Source: Glycine soja (taxonomy: Eukaryota > Streptophyta > Magnoliopsida > Fabales > Fabaceae). From it: a stretch of 64,000 bases of DNA. How positions within the stretch are numbered: the stretch's first letter is position 1; the number at the start of each line of letters is the position of its first letter. The notes under the pieces were generated by a model. That model was not told the DNA's origin and did no database searches. It saw only the letters and a list, made by a program, of their open reading frames with translations. Both the position numbers and the translations under genes were made by a program. Shown here in pieces: positions 24,839-36,999 of the stretch. The stretch lies in the NCBI RefSeq assembly GCF_004193775.1, contig NC_041011.1, forward strand, positions 44,647,167-44,711,166. Direction: 5' to 3'.

Positions 24839-26070
24839 GGCTATATATGTATGAATGAATGAATTGTAAGAAATCGAAGGCAAAAGTGAGCAAGTGCAAC
24901 TTTTTGGAGGACGCGTTTCAACAGAATTTTGGTGAGGCCTTGTCTCCTGCAAAATCAAAATTACACAAGACTTGTATTAGTTTTCTCATATTATTGGATA
25001 AAATGCTCTGGATCATGTTAAATGAAACATGTTCAGGAGGATAAATCTTTCTCATAGGAAACATTGAAGGTATTTAATTATTATTTTTAACTAAATAGCT
25101 ATTATGTCTTCCCAAAGAATTATGTTTCTATATCTATATTACATAATATTATATTTAGAATTGATTTTTTTAAAACATTGTACTGATTCTATCTTAATAA
25201 ATCCATTTTAAAAATCAACAATTTAAGGATATCATGTGAGAGTAGTATTTTATTATGAGAAATAAGAGGATTAAATAGTTGTTCTTAAATTCAAATAGAA
25301 AGTCCAGATTTGATTGTTAATTAAAACTACACTTACATTCAATTTTGATTTTCAATCTTTTGGTGTATCTAATTTTTTAGTCCTTCACACACTAATTAAG
25401 AAACTAAAAAAAAAATATTTTTACTCTATCACTTGTTTATTATAAGGAAAAAAAAAACGTATTACTCATACATGACATTGACATCTTACATGACACTCAC
25501 GTACCTAAAACTCATACTGGTGTATGTATTGTTCAAGACCCATAAAATATATGTGACATCTTACATGACACTCAGATACATGTGTTAGATCCTCTATCCT
25601 TACCAGTCATGCTCCCCAACTAACAAGTCATCTCTAACCTAGTAATATTTGAATATATTTAAATATATTTATCTATTGGCAGTATTTACAAAGTCACACA
25701 TTACCTGCAATGTATGATTATCTTCTAGTATCATTTATAAGCTACAGTTTATCTCTAACATCATCTACAAGCTCCCCCCCAACTATTATATACAAGCCGA
25801 TCCTCTTGACAAAGGGACCTATTAAAGTCGACATGTGAAGTCTAGGAGCCCTCTTCTACCACGTCCACCCTAACGTGTGCTAAATCTAGATTTTGCTAAG
25901 AATAGTGTACATCAATCAATTGACTAAGTTCTTAAACCCCAAATGTGAAAGCATCATTGAAGATACATGGGGCACAATTAAACTTAGATCGATGAAGATC
26001 GATGCACTTGAAAATACAAATTTGATATGACATAGGGGAATTGTGCCTAATTTTTGAAGAACACAAGTGA
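24839..26070. other. F-box promoter region and degenerate repeat DNA
   Basis: The promoter and leader of the F-box gene should lie just above 24838. At 25480-25600 ACATCTTACATGACACTCA occurs twice, about 73 bp apart. The C-rich, pyrimidine-biased stretch at 25740-25880 has the look of an old LTR remnant, but I cannot assign it. Confidence 0.35.
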
Positions 26071-26079
26071 TGTCATTTT

Positions 26080-26650
26080 AATTCACTCTAAATTAAACCA
26101 AATTAAATCTAACAAGAAATATCAAATCAAATTCAAATCAAACCAAACCTAAATGTAAGTTTACCCATAATTGTTGACATAAGTCATGAAATACAACTCA
26201 AAATAAGTCAAACACAACAACTATCAACCTAAAATCATTGATTTTGAATTATAGGTTTGAATATACCAGAAGAAGGATGAAAACCTAGATGCGGATGAAA
26301 TTAGGGCTTTGTTGTGCAGGAGTACAAAGGGATGTGAATTTTGACAGATAAATCATAAAAGATAAAAGGGGTCTTGGTGGCCTTGCCTATGATGTGAGAT
26401 GGCAAAAAAGAAAAAAATATGGTGACAAGATATCTGAGTTTGGGAAAGAGGATTTTAGGACAAAGGGTTTGAGTGTGTAGATGTCTTTGTGTGCTGTAAG
26501 AATAAGAAGTAAAATAATTAAAAATAAATATATTGACCACCAAAGTCAGGTCAGTGTCAAGTTCTAGAATATTGAGGACCGAAATTGATTGGGTTAAGTT
26601 GTTTAATCTCACGGTCCTATTTAGAAGATTTAATAGGAATGGTAAAACGA
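26080..26650. mobile_element. Internally deleted copy of the 17.7-21.4 kb element
   Basis: The left 200 bp match 17760-17962 and the right 250 bp match about 21030-21270, while the 3 kb carrying the DUF659 and SANT pseudogenes is missing. This is the arrangement of a non-autonomous deletion derivative, though a transposon insertion into the other copy would give the same picture. It holds no intact coding sequence. Confidence 0.55.
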
Positions 26651-27619
26651 GTTGAATCCTTTCTGTTAACTCGTTTTGATCTTTTTCTAGCTAGCTAAGT
26701 TGAAATTTTCAAACCTTCAACCTGTTCCGTTTTGGTTGGTTCAAAAATTGATTGAGAAAAAAGTGAAACAAACCAATCAGTCAACCCTTTTTTATTAAAA
26801 AACAATTTAATATTTATTTTGGTATGTATTTATTAATTGTTAATTAATTTACTTTTTGTCTAAATAAATTATTATTTAAAATTTAAGGTAATACATTTAA
26901 TTTTTTTAGTAAGTATTTATTATTTAATATTTATAAAAGATAAAATTAATTAACATATATTTGTAACTTATTTTTTTTAATATTTTAATTTTGACATATC
27001 AATTATCCAATCCGATAAAGATTGGATCAAACTGACACACTTTGAATCATACATGAAACTTGGGACGACCAACATGCTTTCCCACCCTTAAGACTCAGTC
27101 TATAATATTTTAAATTAATTATTTTTATATTAGGAATGTTCTCGTTGGAAAAAACAATATATTGACAACAGGAGTGGAAAGTATTAATAACAAAAGATAG
27201 TTCTGAAAATAATTATAAATTTAAGATAAATTTATTGTTATCAAGTAAATTAATTATTAATATTAAATTTGTTGATGATTATACAAAATTTCTAAATTTA
27301 TTGTTAACTTTAATTTGATGGGATTCATCTTCTCATCTGCATAGGAGAAAGAAAAAGGTAATTCAATATATTTTAATAAAAAATAATTAATACACAAGAT
27401 CAGAATTGAAATAAATCTTAATTATAAAAAAAAATTCAAAACATATATAAATAAGAACGAAGAGAATATTTCAAATGACCAACAAACCCTGTCAAATACA
27501 TTAGAATTGGATTAGATAAGGTTAACTAGATTCATCAAGTTTCTCCGTCACATGTTTCTTCTGATCTGCATAGCAACACATTGCAATCGAATATATTATG
27601 TGGAAACTCAATAAGTAGT
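26651..27619. other. AT-rich intergenic DNA
   Basis: No gene seen. 27060-27100 (GGGACGACCAACATGC and following) is weakly similar to the right terminus at 21340-21372 and may be the outer end of the deletion derivative. Confidence 0.3.
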
Positions 27620-28330
27620 TTAATAATTTGGTTACGGATAAAATACACATTTTGCACATAATTATATTTTATTAGATACTCGTGTTGAATTTCTACACAA
27701 TAAAATTAAAGTTTAATTTTGACGCATTATTTGTGTAAATTGTTTTATCGTGTTAACTAATTAGAAAATGTATAAATTATGAATTTAAAAATAAATATAA
27801 AAGTCAATAATTTTATCATTTAAAGTAATTTATAATTTAGTGACAATATAAAAAATTTTAAACATTCAATGTATTTTAAGTGAATTCATAAAATTATTTT
27901 ATTTTTGTATAGATCATTTAATTTGTCCAATGTCAACTGTTTGTCATTATTTTATTTCATTTTCATTAATTTGATACCAAACGTGTCATAATAAATTTAG
28001 TATTTATAGAAAACATTAAACCAATTATTACATATTGCTTACTTACTATGAATCTATATATCAATTCCTATATTGTGAATTTGAGTCTTCTTCTATAAAT
28101 ATGAGCTTTTTATTATATAAAATTTGTTCTAACATGCGATTCTACTATTATTTAATATACTTATATTTATATTATTAAAAAATTCTCAAATTATTAATTA
28201 TTTTCAATTTTTATTCAGACTAGAATATTTTATATTAAAAATATTTTATGATAAGTTTTTAAATTTTTAAGTCTCATGTTTAATTACTTAAATTTTTTTT
28301 CTCTTTGAATAAAATTCTTTAAAATATGTT
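27620..28330. repeat. Duplicated intergenic block, copy B
   Basis: Direct, collinear counterpart of 21390-22160. Divergence is visible in every line, with many small indels, so the duplication is old. No F-box sequence follows it, unlike copy A. Confidence 0.8.
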
Positions 28331-28715
28331 TTCTTTTAAATAGCATTGCAATTAAAATTCTTCCATAATATACCAATAGTGATTTGGACTCAAATACAGA
28401 AACAATATAAAACTGTATCTCATTAATATTGCTTATTGGATCAAGTTAATGAAAACATATAAAAAGGATAAAAATACTTGATCGCTTGATAATTGAATAA
28501 CGCATCTAAGAATATTGGTAATGATAGTTAGGCATCCAAAGCAAGGCTTATGATCAAGTGAGGATTCTTCGTGTGCCTGTTAAGATAATAAAATAAAACA
28601 AGGTAAACAAATATGATAAATAAACATAATTAAAATATAAATACAAACTTGATTAGAAAATAAATTTACCTTTATTTATAGTTCATGTGAAGACATTTTC
28701 TCATATTCCTTCATG

Positions 28716-29232
28716 ATGATTTTTTTTTTTTTTTTGAAAAGGCAAAAGGAACCATCTATATAGGTAACTAGTCAAGAGGCTACAAGCTGTAACCAAGACA
28801 TGCATAAACAACAAATTACAAAGTATTTAAAAAAGATAGTAATAAGAGCAACTCTCCAAACCCAGAAACAGGTCCAAAGAACTGATCTAAGTACCATAAT
28901 AAACCAGAAATAAACGAAAACCTAGAATGGATGATCATGAGGAAATTATCACCACCAAATAGCATCAAACTTCCTATTCTGTGAATCATCATCGACTGAG
29001 CTTCGAACTAAAACTTCCTTCCTCGAGAAAACCAACTGCTGCACAGAATTCCTCACTAAATATATACTGCAATTGCAGGACCTTAATCATATCCACACTC
29101 ACGCACCATCTCTCCACTCCCCCAACTGAGCAACACTACACTTCCTACACACCTTATGTAAGTACATTGATTAGAAAGAACGAATCTAGTAAATTTCAGA
29201 AGCTCAATTCATCAATCTCATTATTAACATAG
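28716..29232 (-). mobile_element. LINE 3' fragment (minus orientation)
   Basis: On the minus strand the sequence ends GGTTCCTTTTGCCTTTTC followed by about 17 A (plus-strand T run 28717-28734), which looks like a plant L1 3' tail. The upstream segment to about 29232 is less AT-rich than its surroundings. I recognise no reverse transcriptase motif, so this is a 5'-truncated copy at best. Confidence 0.4.
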
Positions 29233-31933
29233 ATACTTTTTTTATCCATACATAGGTATCTAACTTAAGTATCAGAAAATTTATAACAACTCACCTACAC
29301 TACCCAATCATTTGAATTAGACTCCTTAATTCTAACATTCAGTCTTCTTTCTTGAATAACCATATACCACCTTTTATTATATGAATCGGTAATATAAAAC
29401 ATGTGTACATCATAATTACTTCTTTTATTATCTCATGAGATTTAAAACATATGTACATCACAATTATTACTTTTATAATCTCATGAGATTTAAGGTTGAT
29501 TCGATAATTGAAAAAGAATGAAGAAAAAAAGAAGGAAGGAGAAATATTGAATACTCCCCACTAACATTTGCCCATAATAAAAAAAAACTTTTTTTTATAA
29601 TCTTCAATCAAGTTACCTTTAATGTCTGGTTGTGTCTCAAAGAAAATTGTTTTTGAAGAAAAAAAAACCCGTGAAAAACCAAGGAAAAATAATAGTAAGT
29701 TAAAATAAAATACTAATTTATTTTTGTAAATAAAGGATATACAAAAAAAATAGGATGTTAAAAAAATAAAAACAGATCCAATCCCAATTATTTTAAATTA
29801 AATTGGAATGGATCAAATAATTTTTCTTTTCAAGATGAATCTAATCTAATCCGTGAACATTTATTTAGAATAGGTTAAAATCATAATCATAGTATATATC
29901 ATGTTTTTTTTCTCTAAAATTTCATTCCAAAAAATATCTTTAAGAAAACTTCAAAAGTCCAAAATAACCCTGAAAGTGTGCTATTTTTAGCTGGTACACA
30001 ACCTAATGGAAATCTGAGAAAAATAATTCATGGAAGGCTAGGTGGGGGTAAAGATTAAGGTTGTGTTTGGTTGCAAAGACCAAAATAAGTTACCAAAAGA
30101 TGGAGATGGGAAGATTTCGATTGGTTTATGTGATTTTGAAGAAAGTATATAAATTTATATATAAAAAACTCCATGTTGTAGTAAAATCAATTTTTTTTGT
30201 CTACGAAATAAAAATTTTAATTTTCTTTGACACAAAATATTATTTTTCTCAAAGCAAGCAATACAATACATCATTTTATATCTCTTATTTCTATTTATCC
30301 TATTTTTGTCATCAAACCAAATACACCATAAATGAATGAGCATCAGAAAATGGCGTCACAGGAGGACGTGGGCACCTGCTTCTGCTTTATTTTAATAAAC
30401 AAATGACATGATATAATGAGCCTGACATACTCCGTAAATGGCGGTTAATACCTAGTAAAAACACTGCCATTTTTAATATGTGAACCACACCATATAGATG
30501 AAAGCAATTTATTATTACTATCATGTCATCTATTTTGATCCACTTAATTTGTGGACCCCATGGAACAGGTGGAAGTAATAAAATCCGATGTGCCTCAGAT
30601 ACTCACTGTTTTTTCCACAGAACAATCTTAAAATAATATTTTCAACAAATCAAGTGTTCCAAAAAACAAGACAAAGCATTCCCATCATTATATGAGATTT
30701 TTATAAAACAAATATAGTAAACACAGCAAATGATAGTAACACATATTTTTAATACTATTATCTTTCATATATTTTCTTCCTATTAATTGATATTTATGTA
30801 GTCATGTGTCAATTTCATTCCTTGTTTAATAATTTTTATTCCAAGCTAATAAGACACCTGTAGTTTTGACTAAATGGGCACTTAGCTTGACAAATTTTGC
30901 TGATTCAGTTAAAAAGAAAAAGCCATTTACAAAGGAAAAAGTGCATTTATAATGAATAAATCAGCCACGCATATAATAGTAAAAATATATCTCAGCCAAA
31001 GTATATTGTAAATTTTAGTAGAATAGAATCACGGTATAATTTAAAGGAAAAAACACATGCACAATACTTTTATGTTATTTTTATTTTTTTTCTAAATAAC
31101 TGCGTCATTCTCAATTAATAAAAATTCTAATTTTAATTAAAAAATAATTTGATATGCGCTGCATGTAAACTTTGTAGTAATTAATATCTGTGTATTGTAC
31201 ATAATAAATATTTATTTTATATACTTAAATTTATTATAAATAAATATCTTTAATGTATAAATTATATTGTTAAATTAATATTTTTTATCATAATATAATA
31301 TTAGTCTTAACCAATGATGTTTTTCTTTTAAATAATTATTAAAATTTAATTCAGATTAATTTAAAAGAAAATATATTAAAAATGAAATTTTAAAAAGATC
31401 AAATATATAAAATATAAAAATTTAAAAGATGAAAAAGTTAATTAATTACAGTATAATACGTGCTTCCGATAAAAAAAATATAAAAAGTATATAAAAAACT
31501 GAAAGTCTATTCCTCACTATGTACAGTACTCCGCAATTTCCGCAATTTGTAAGTTGCGAGCATTGAGAGTACATCTAATTTAATTATTTTATATTTGTTT
31601 TTTTATTGGTATGAAACATGCAAGAGGAGATTAATTACAAGAGTTTAATCATCGTTCATTTAGAATAATCTTATATTTAATTATAAATTATTGTTTGAAT
31701 TATTTTAAAATAATTATTTTAAAAATTAATAAATTTATTAATAATTTGTGATGGAATGAAGTAAAACTTTTTATTGTAATAATCCTCTTTCTGATAGTAA
31801 AATTAGTATCGAAAAGTAGATTCAAATGAAGCTGAAATAAATATACATAAAAAAGAATTCACCAAAAAAATATATACATACAAAAGAGGTTATCCCATCT
31901 CTCCTCGTTATTTTTGCTGTCCTCTTTTGAATC
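29233..31933. other. Intergenic, upstream of phytol kinase
   Basis: AT-rich non-coding DNA containing the MITE at 30059-30328. The phytol-kinase promoter should lie in the last kilobase; I did not identify a convincing TATA box or element. Confidence 0.45.
30059..30328. mobile_element. Tourist-like MITE
   Basis: The left end GGTTGTGTTTGGTT pairs with the reverse complement of the right end, TGGTGTATTTGGTT. TAA flanks both sides (30056-30058, 30329-30331). The interior of 270 bp is non-coding. Consistent with a PIF/Harbinger-type MITE. Confidence 0.55.
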
Positions 31934-34275
31934 ATGACGCTCTTATCCTCTCACCTACTTGTCTTCTCCGCCGTCCACCACCGTGCGCCGCCGACCACCA
32001 CCACCCGGAACAGCCCAACAACAAACCACACTGTGCGGTTTCTGTGTTCTCCCGGCGTGCCGCCAGCTGTCCGCTTGGATCAAAGGTTGCCGCGCTTTGT
32101 TGTCCCCGGCGCCGGAGCAGAAGATCTGCTCTACAATGCCGGAGCCACCGTCGGCGTTCTTGGCGGCGGTTACGCCCTCGTCCGTGCCTTTGACGAACTC
32201 ACTCGGAGAAACATCCTCCAACAGGTACAACTATATATATATAGTTTCTTCAATGCTTGCATGCACTTACACAGTTTCCAAAACTGAATCTGTTTTCCAA
32301 GTTTTATTTGGATAAATTTTTTCTTGAACAATTATAAGGAAAAATAAATACAAAATAAAATAAATCTAATTTTATTTTTCGTGATCTAAAATTAACTTAT
32401 ATGACACTGTTTCTATAAACTAGTTTAGTATCGTACGCACGTATGCACGGGTAAGTCTTGAAAATTGGTAGTATAATTATTTTCGTATAATTGTAACACT
32501 AGATAGTAGTACGATGTACTTAACCGGAAACTAAGTAAATAAGAACAAAAATAAATATGATTAAAAAGATTTATGATCAACACGTCTAAATTGAATTGAA
32601 GGTTTACCATAATAAAACAAATATTATACAAGATTCACTTCATTAACAAAGTCATAATATTAAAGATATTATTCGTAACAAGAGCACATCCACAAAATAA
32701 AGTTAAATTAATTTTAGTTTACAAGAAAATCACAATTCATTTTATTTTTATATATATTTTTTCTTCAAATATTTGTGAAGAAATTACTCTAATCATACTC
32801 TACTAACAATGACTAATTCAAGTGATTAGGACTTCGACTCCTTAAGCATGTGATTAAGACTTTGAATCCGACGGGTGCATATAGAGAAATCATTAATCAT
32901 TGTTGGGAGGTGATTAGTTCCCCTATGACTGGCATTGAAATTGTTGTGGCAGTCATTCCAATCGAAATTTAAGTATAAGTAACAAAATGTATCCTTTTGC
33001 AAACCTAGGATGTTTATCTGCTGGTTTCAATTTGTGTTTTGGTTCTTGTTTTTTGATTTGTGTGTTGGTGCTAGGCTATGATGTGACTGACTCACTGGGT
33101 TTGCGAAAATTGATTGGGCAGGGTCTGAGCAGAAAGCTGGTCCATATATTATCTGGCTTGCTTTTTCTGGTTTCTTGGCCTATTTTCAGGTACCCCATTT
33201 TATGTTTCATACGAGGAAGGTGTGTGAACTGCAATGCATTGATTGCTGCTGCTGCTGCTGCTTTGTTTGAATGTTTTGATGTTAATGCTAGGATAGCAAC
33301 TCCCCTAAGGCTCGCTACTTTGCCGCTTTTGTTCCTCTCGTCAATTGCTTGAGGCTTTTGGTCAATGGTCTCTCACTGGCTTCTGATGAGGGACTCATCA
33401 AATCCGTCACCAGAGAAGGAGATCCACTGTAAATAAATGTCTTCATTCTATTTTTGTCAACTTGGTTTGGTTTTATTTGCTCATGGGAGGTGTTGTTCAA
33501 AAACTGCAAATTTTGGTCTGTCTGGGCATTAAATGTTCATTCATGTGCCTGCAGAGAATTGCTAAGGGGTCCCCTTTATTATGTTCTGATACTGATTTTA
33601 TCTGCTCTTGTGTTCTGGCGTGAGTCTCCAATTGGTGTGATCTCCTTGGCAATGATGTGTGCAGGGGATGGTAATATAACAATAAATACACACTTTCCTC
33701 TCTATATTCCTATCTAATATATGATTTTTCTGCTTTGTTTATTCAGCGTTGAACTTGATGGTTTTGCAGGCATAGCTGATATCATTGGTAGAAGATATGG
33801 GTCCATGAAGATTCCCTACAATGAACATAAGAGTTTAGCCGGTAGCATGTCTATGCTTGTCTTTGGATTCTTGGTTTCAATAGGGTGTGTTACAATCTTA
33901 TCCAACTTTTCAACACAACTTTCCGTTTTTTACACATAAGGAAATTGGCTTATTGATCAGCTTCAGTCTTATTCCTATCTTTATGGCAGGATATATGAAC
34001 TAAATTTACATGTAAAATGGGAAAATATTTTGTTTCAAGTAGATTTGATTTGACGTGATGCTTTTGATATTATTATTATTGCTTGTAGGATGCTCTACTA
34101 CTATTCAGTTTTAGGACATGTGCAGTTGGATTGGGCAAGCACTCTGCCCAGAGTTGCTTTTATTTCTTTCGTGGCAACATTGGTGGAGTCTCTTCCCATT
34201 ACTAAGGTAGTAGATGACAACATTTCTGTTCCACTAGCTACCATGGCAGTGGCATTTTTCACTTTCCATCATTAA
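31934..34275 (+). CDS. Phytol kinase, chloroplastic
   Basis: CTP-dependent phytol kinase of the plastid envelope: it phosphorylates phytol freed by chlorophyll breakdown, feeding tocopherol and fatty-acid phytyl ester synthesis (VTE5 family; farnesol kinase is the close relative). Exons: 31934-32224, 33122-33189, 33297-33428, 33555-33670, 33770-33884, 34089-34275, giving 302 aa with consistent phases. The first 60 residues are Ser/Thr/Arg-rich and acid-poor, as in a transit peptide. The core shows SRKLVHILSGLLFLVSWPIF, then ALVFWRESPIGVISLAMMCA with GDGIADIIGRRYG, the conserved kinase signature, and a hydrophobic C-terminus ending AVAFFTFHH. Several membrane helices are evident. Exon 1 is GC-rich against AT-rich introns. 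It agrees closely with my memory of a soybean phytol kinase; the paralogue number is uncertain. Confidence 0.9.
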
Positions 34276-36999
34276 CTCTTAGGAGTCTACCTAGTTCCCC
34301 TGTAATGTCTTACTTGCCTTCCCTATCCAATTTTTTCCTGCTAGTGCGACAATATGAAATTTAGTTTGTTCCTTGTAAAGAAATTAGTGAAAATTTTATA
34401 GCATAAAGAATGGGTCAAGTATTTTGTTGTGTTGGTGTTTTAATTAACACGATAAATATCTGTTGTTTTTTTTATTGGTATAGGATTTGTAAGAATTTAG
34501 CACACAAAATTATAATAAAAAACGCACGGTAGTCTAACACAATTGATACCTAGTCTCCTCGAAAATTACTTCCAAACCCAAGAATTGGATCCAAACTAGT
34601 GGCTTAAAATAAGACTAATTATTATGATTGGTGTACGAAAGCAGATTTTTCATGGCAGGGAATTGATTGTGCAATGGCAATTTTGCATTTGTCTCGTCCC
34701 GTTTGGACTCAGTCCCTCCAAAGTGGGGTCTTGGAATATACTCCAAATATCCTTTCTATGCTAAATTTTACCATTAAACTTTTATTATATTGTGAATTTT
34801 ATCATTAAGTTTTTGTTTTTTACAAATTTTAGTACCAACTTTATAATTTTGTAAATTTTACCTAATTCGATTTTGGTCAAATTCAAAATCAAATTCAATC
34901 AAATTTGATCGGTTGATTCGGTTCGATTTTCATAATTTTTTTTTTGAAACTCAGTCTAATTCAGCTCATTCGATTTGGTTTAGTTCAGATCAATGAATCA
35001 TCCATTTAAATTTGATCTTTTTTTCTTAGAACTAATATTTTATATTATGATTTATTCAAATATCTAATACAATTAACACAATATTATCAAATGTCTGAAA
35101 GTAGTAAAATTGATTCATTTAATATCATTAACATAATATTCTAAAATAAATTAATACAAATTAAAACAAAAAATTATTCAAGAAGATTTACTATAATAGT
35201 TTGAATTACAATTATTTTTTATAAACTAATTTTTTGCAATAAGTTTCGCTACAATTAGATTTATTACAACTAGATTTGTTGCAATCAGATTTGTCGAAAT
35301 AAATGAACAAAATATGATCCATTAATATTATAAACATGGCAGAAAAAATAAATATGATAAAAGGTAAAACGAATAAAAATGTACATGAAAGTAATACCTT
35401 AAGAAATTACAACACTAGTCATCTCAACACTTGTAATTCAAGAGTCCCAATATTAGGCGTATTTAAAATCAAACCCTAAACCTTAAAATAATACCTTAAG
35501 GAACTCCAACACTAGTAATCCTGACACTTAGGTTTCAACACTTGTAGTTCCAATGAAACCGTATTATCCATATTTAAATAATTCTAAAAAAATTATATGT
35601 CCGTTTTAATTTTGATCGGATCTATAAATCTAAACTCGTAATTCAACCCGTACATGAACGATTTTAATCAATTCCGTAACCCATAAACATCCCTAATTTC
35701 ATCATCTGATTTTTTTTTTTATATTTTACCATCACATTGGGTAATCATCATTTTATTTTATCTTTGAGTTTTCTTTTGTAACACGTAAGTGGTGGTAAAA
35801 TATATAAGAATTAAAACTTAGGTGATAAAATTCTGAAAATAAAATTTAATTAATAAAATTTATAAAATAATAAAAATTAAATGATAAAATTTCCAAGCCT
35901 TAATGTTCTGTGACTTCAATAATGAAGCTAAATACATCCACATTGTAATTGACGTAAAAGTTGAAAGCGACTTAAAACTTTGGATGATACATGTGGCAGT
36001 CACTTCAATAAAAACTTAATATCTTTTCCTACCAATCATTCTGAGACTAACAATTAGTCTCTTAATTATGCAAAATATCTTGCCAAAGGAAAAAAAGGTC
36101 CTTATTAATCGTTTTTGGTACCTCAATTAATTCACCACCAGACTTTTAGGTATAATTATGTTGGTAGAAAGGAAGTGTCATATTCACATTGGGTGCAATA
36201 AAATTTGTGTGCCCCCATTGGTTATCAGAATACACCAATATTGATGGCAAGTCCAAGGACAGTGGAACGACTAATTAATGTATATAGTCTTGCTTCATCT
36301 GCAATCTGGACCACACTTGAAGCAAATTTTGATGGGTTACAAGTGCAACAGAGTGTTTCTCTTCATTGCATGTGGTTCATTATTTAGATTCTAGACACAT
36401 TATCTCAGCACAACAAATAAATAGTGATTGACTTTATGAGATGTACTTTTACAGCAGAGCTTACTAAATGCACTCTAATTTGCTTGTTAAGAAGCAACAC
36501 ATTTCTATTCAATGCCTAAAACTACATAGAATTGCCAGATTACACCTATATTATTTACAGATAGCCAAGGGCCAAATTATCCATTTGAAATTTCAAGATG
36601 GTTTCACTGTTTAACCACGGGCTGAAGAAACAATAAAGTTGAGCAATTCAATGATTCATACATTATGACAACTAGAATGATATCATCTTCCAACTCATAA
36701 TATTTAATATATAATTAAAAAACCATTTTTTTTCTTACAAAGTATTGGGTCCATCCTCAGACATAGCTACAATTAGAACTTCCACATTTTATCGTCCCTT
36801 CGAAGCATGAAAGAGGATGGAAGAACTCATCACAAAATTAAGCTGTGTTGAGGAATTAGCTAGAACCAGCTTCAGCAAAATCTGCGAATTTGTTTTCTTT
36901 TAATGAATAATTGATTGTTGGGCAGTCAACTGTTTTATCCCTCTTGCTGAACAATAAAGAGGATATCTAAAAGAATATGTTCACAAAACCAGAATAAAT
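34276..36999. repeat. Intergenic with inverted-repeat element 34750-35905
   Basis: 34276-34500 is probably the phytol-kinase 3' end. The A/T-rich arm 34760-34870 (TTTTACCATTAAACTTTTAT, AAATTTTAGTACC) resembles the reverse complement of 35800-35900, suggesting an old foldback element. Near 35680-35695, read on the minus strand, TAGGGATGTTTATGGGTTAC looks like a hAT-type end. 36000-36999 holds no convincing gene and ends in the PDK1 3' region. Confidence 0.45.

Noticed and set aside
31955..32315. Alternative frames over the GC-rich phytol-kinase first exon
   Set aside because: Only the frame from 31934 splices in phase into the kinase core; the others are by-products of GC-rich sequence.
36205..36387. 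Plus-strand 60-codon frame
   Set aside because: Reasonable composition but no domain, no neighbouring exons and no clear promoter.
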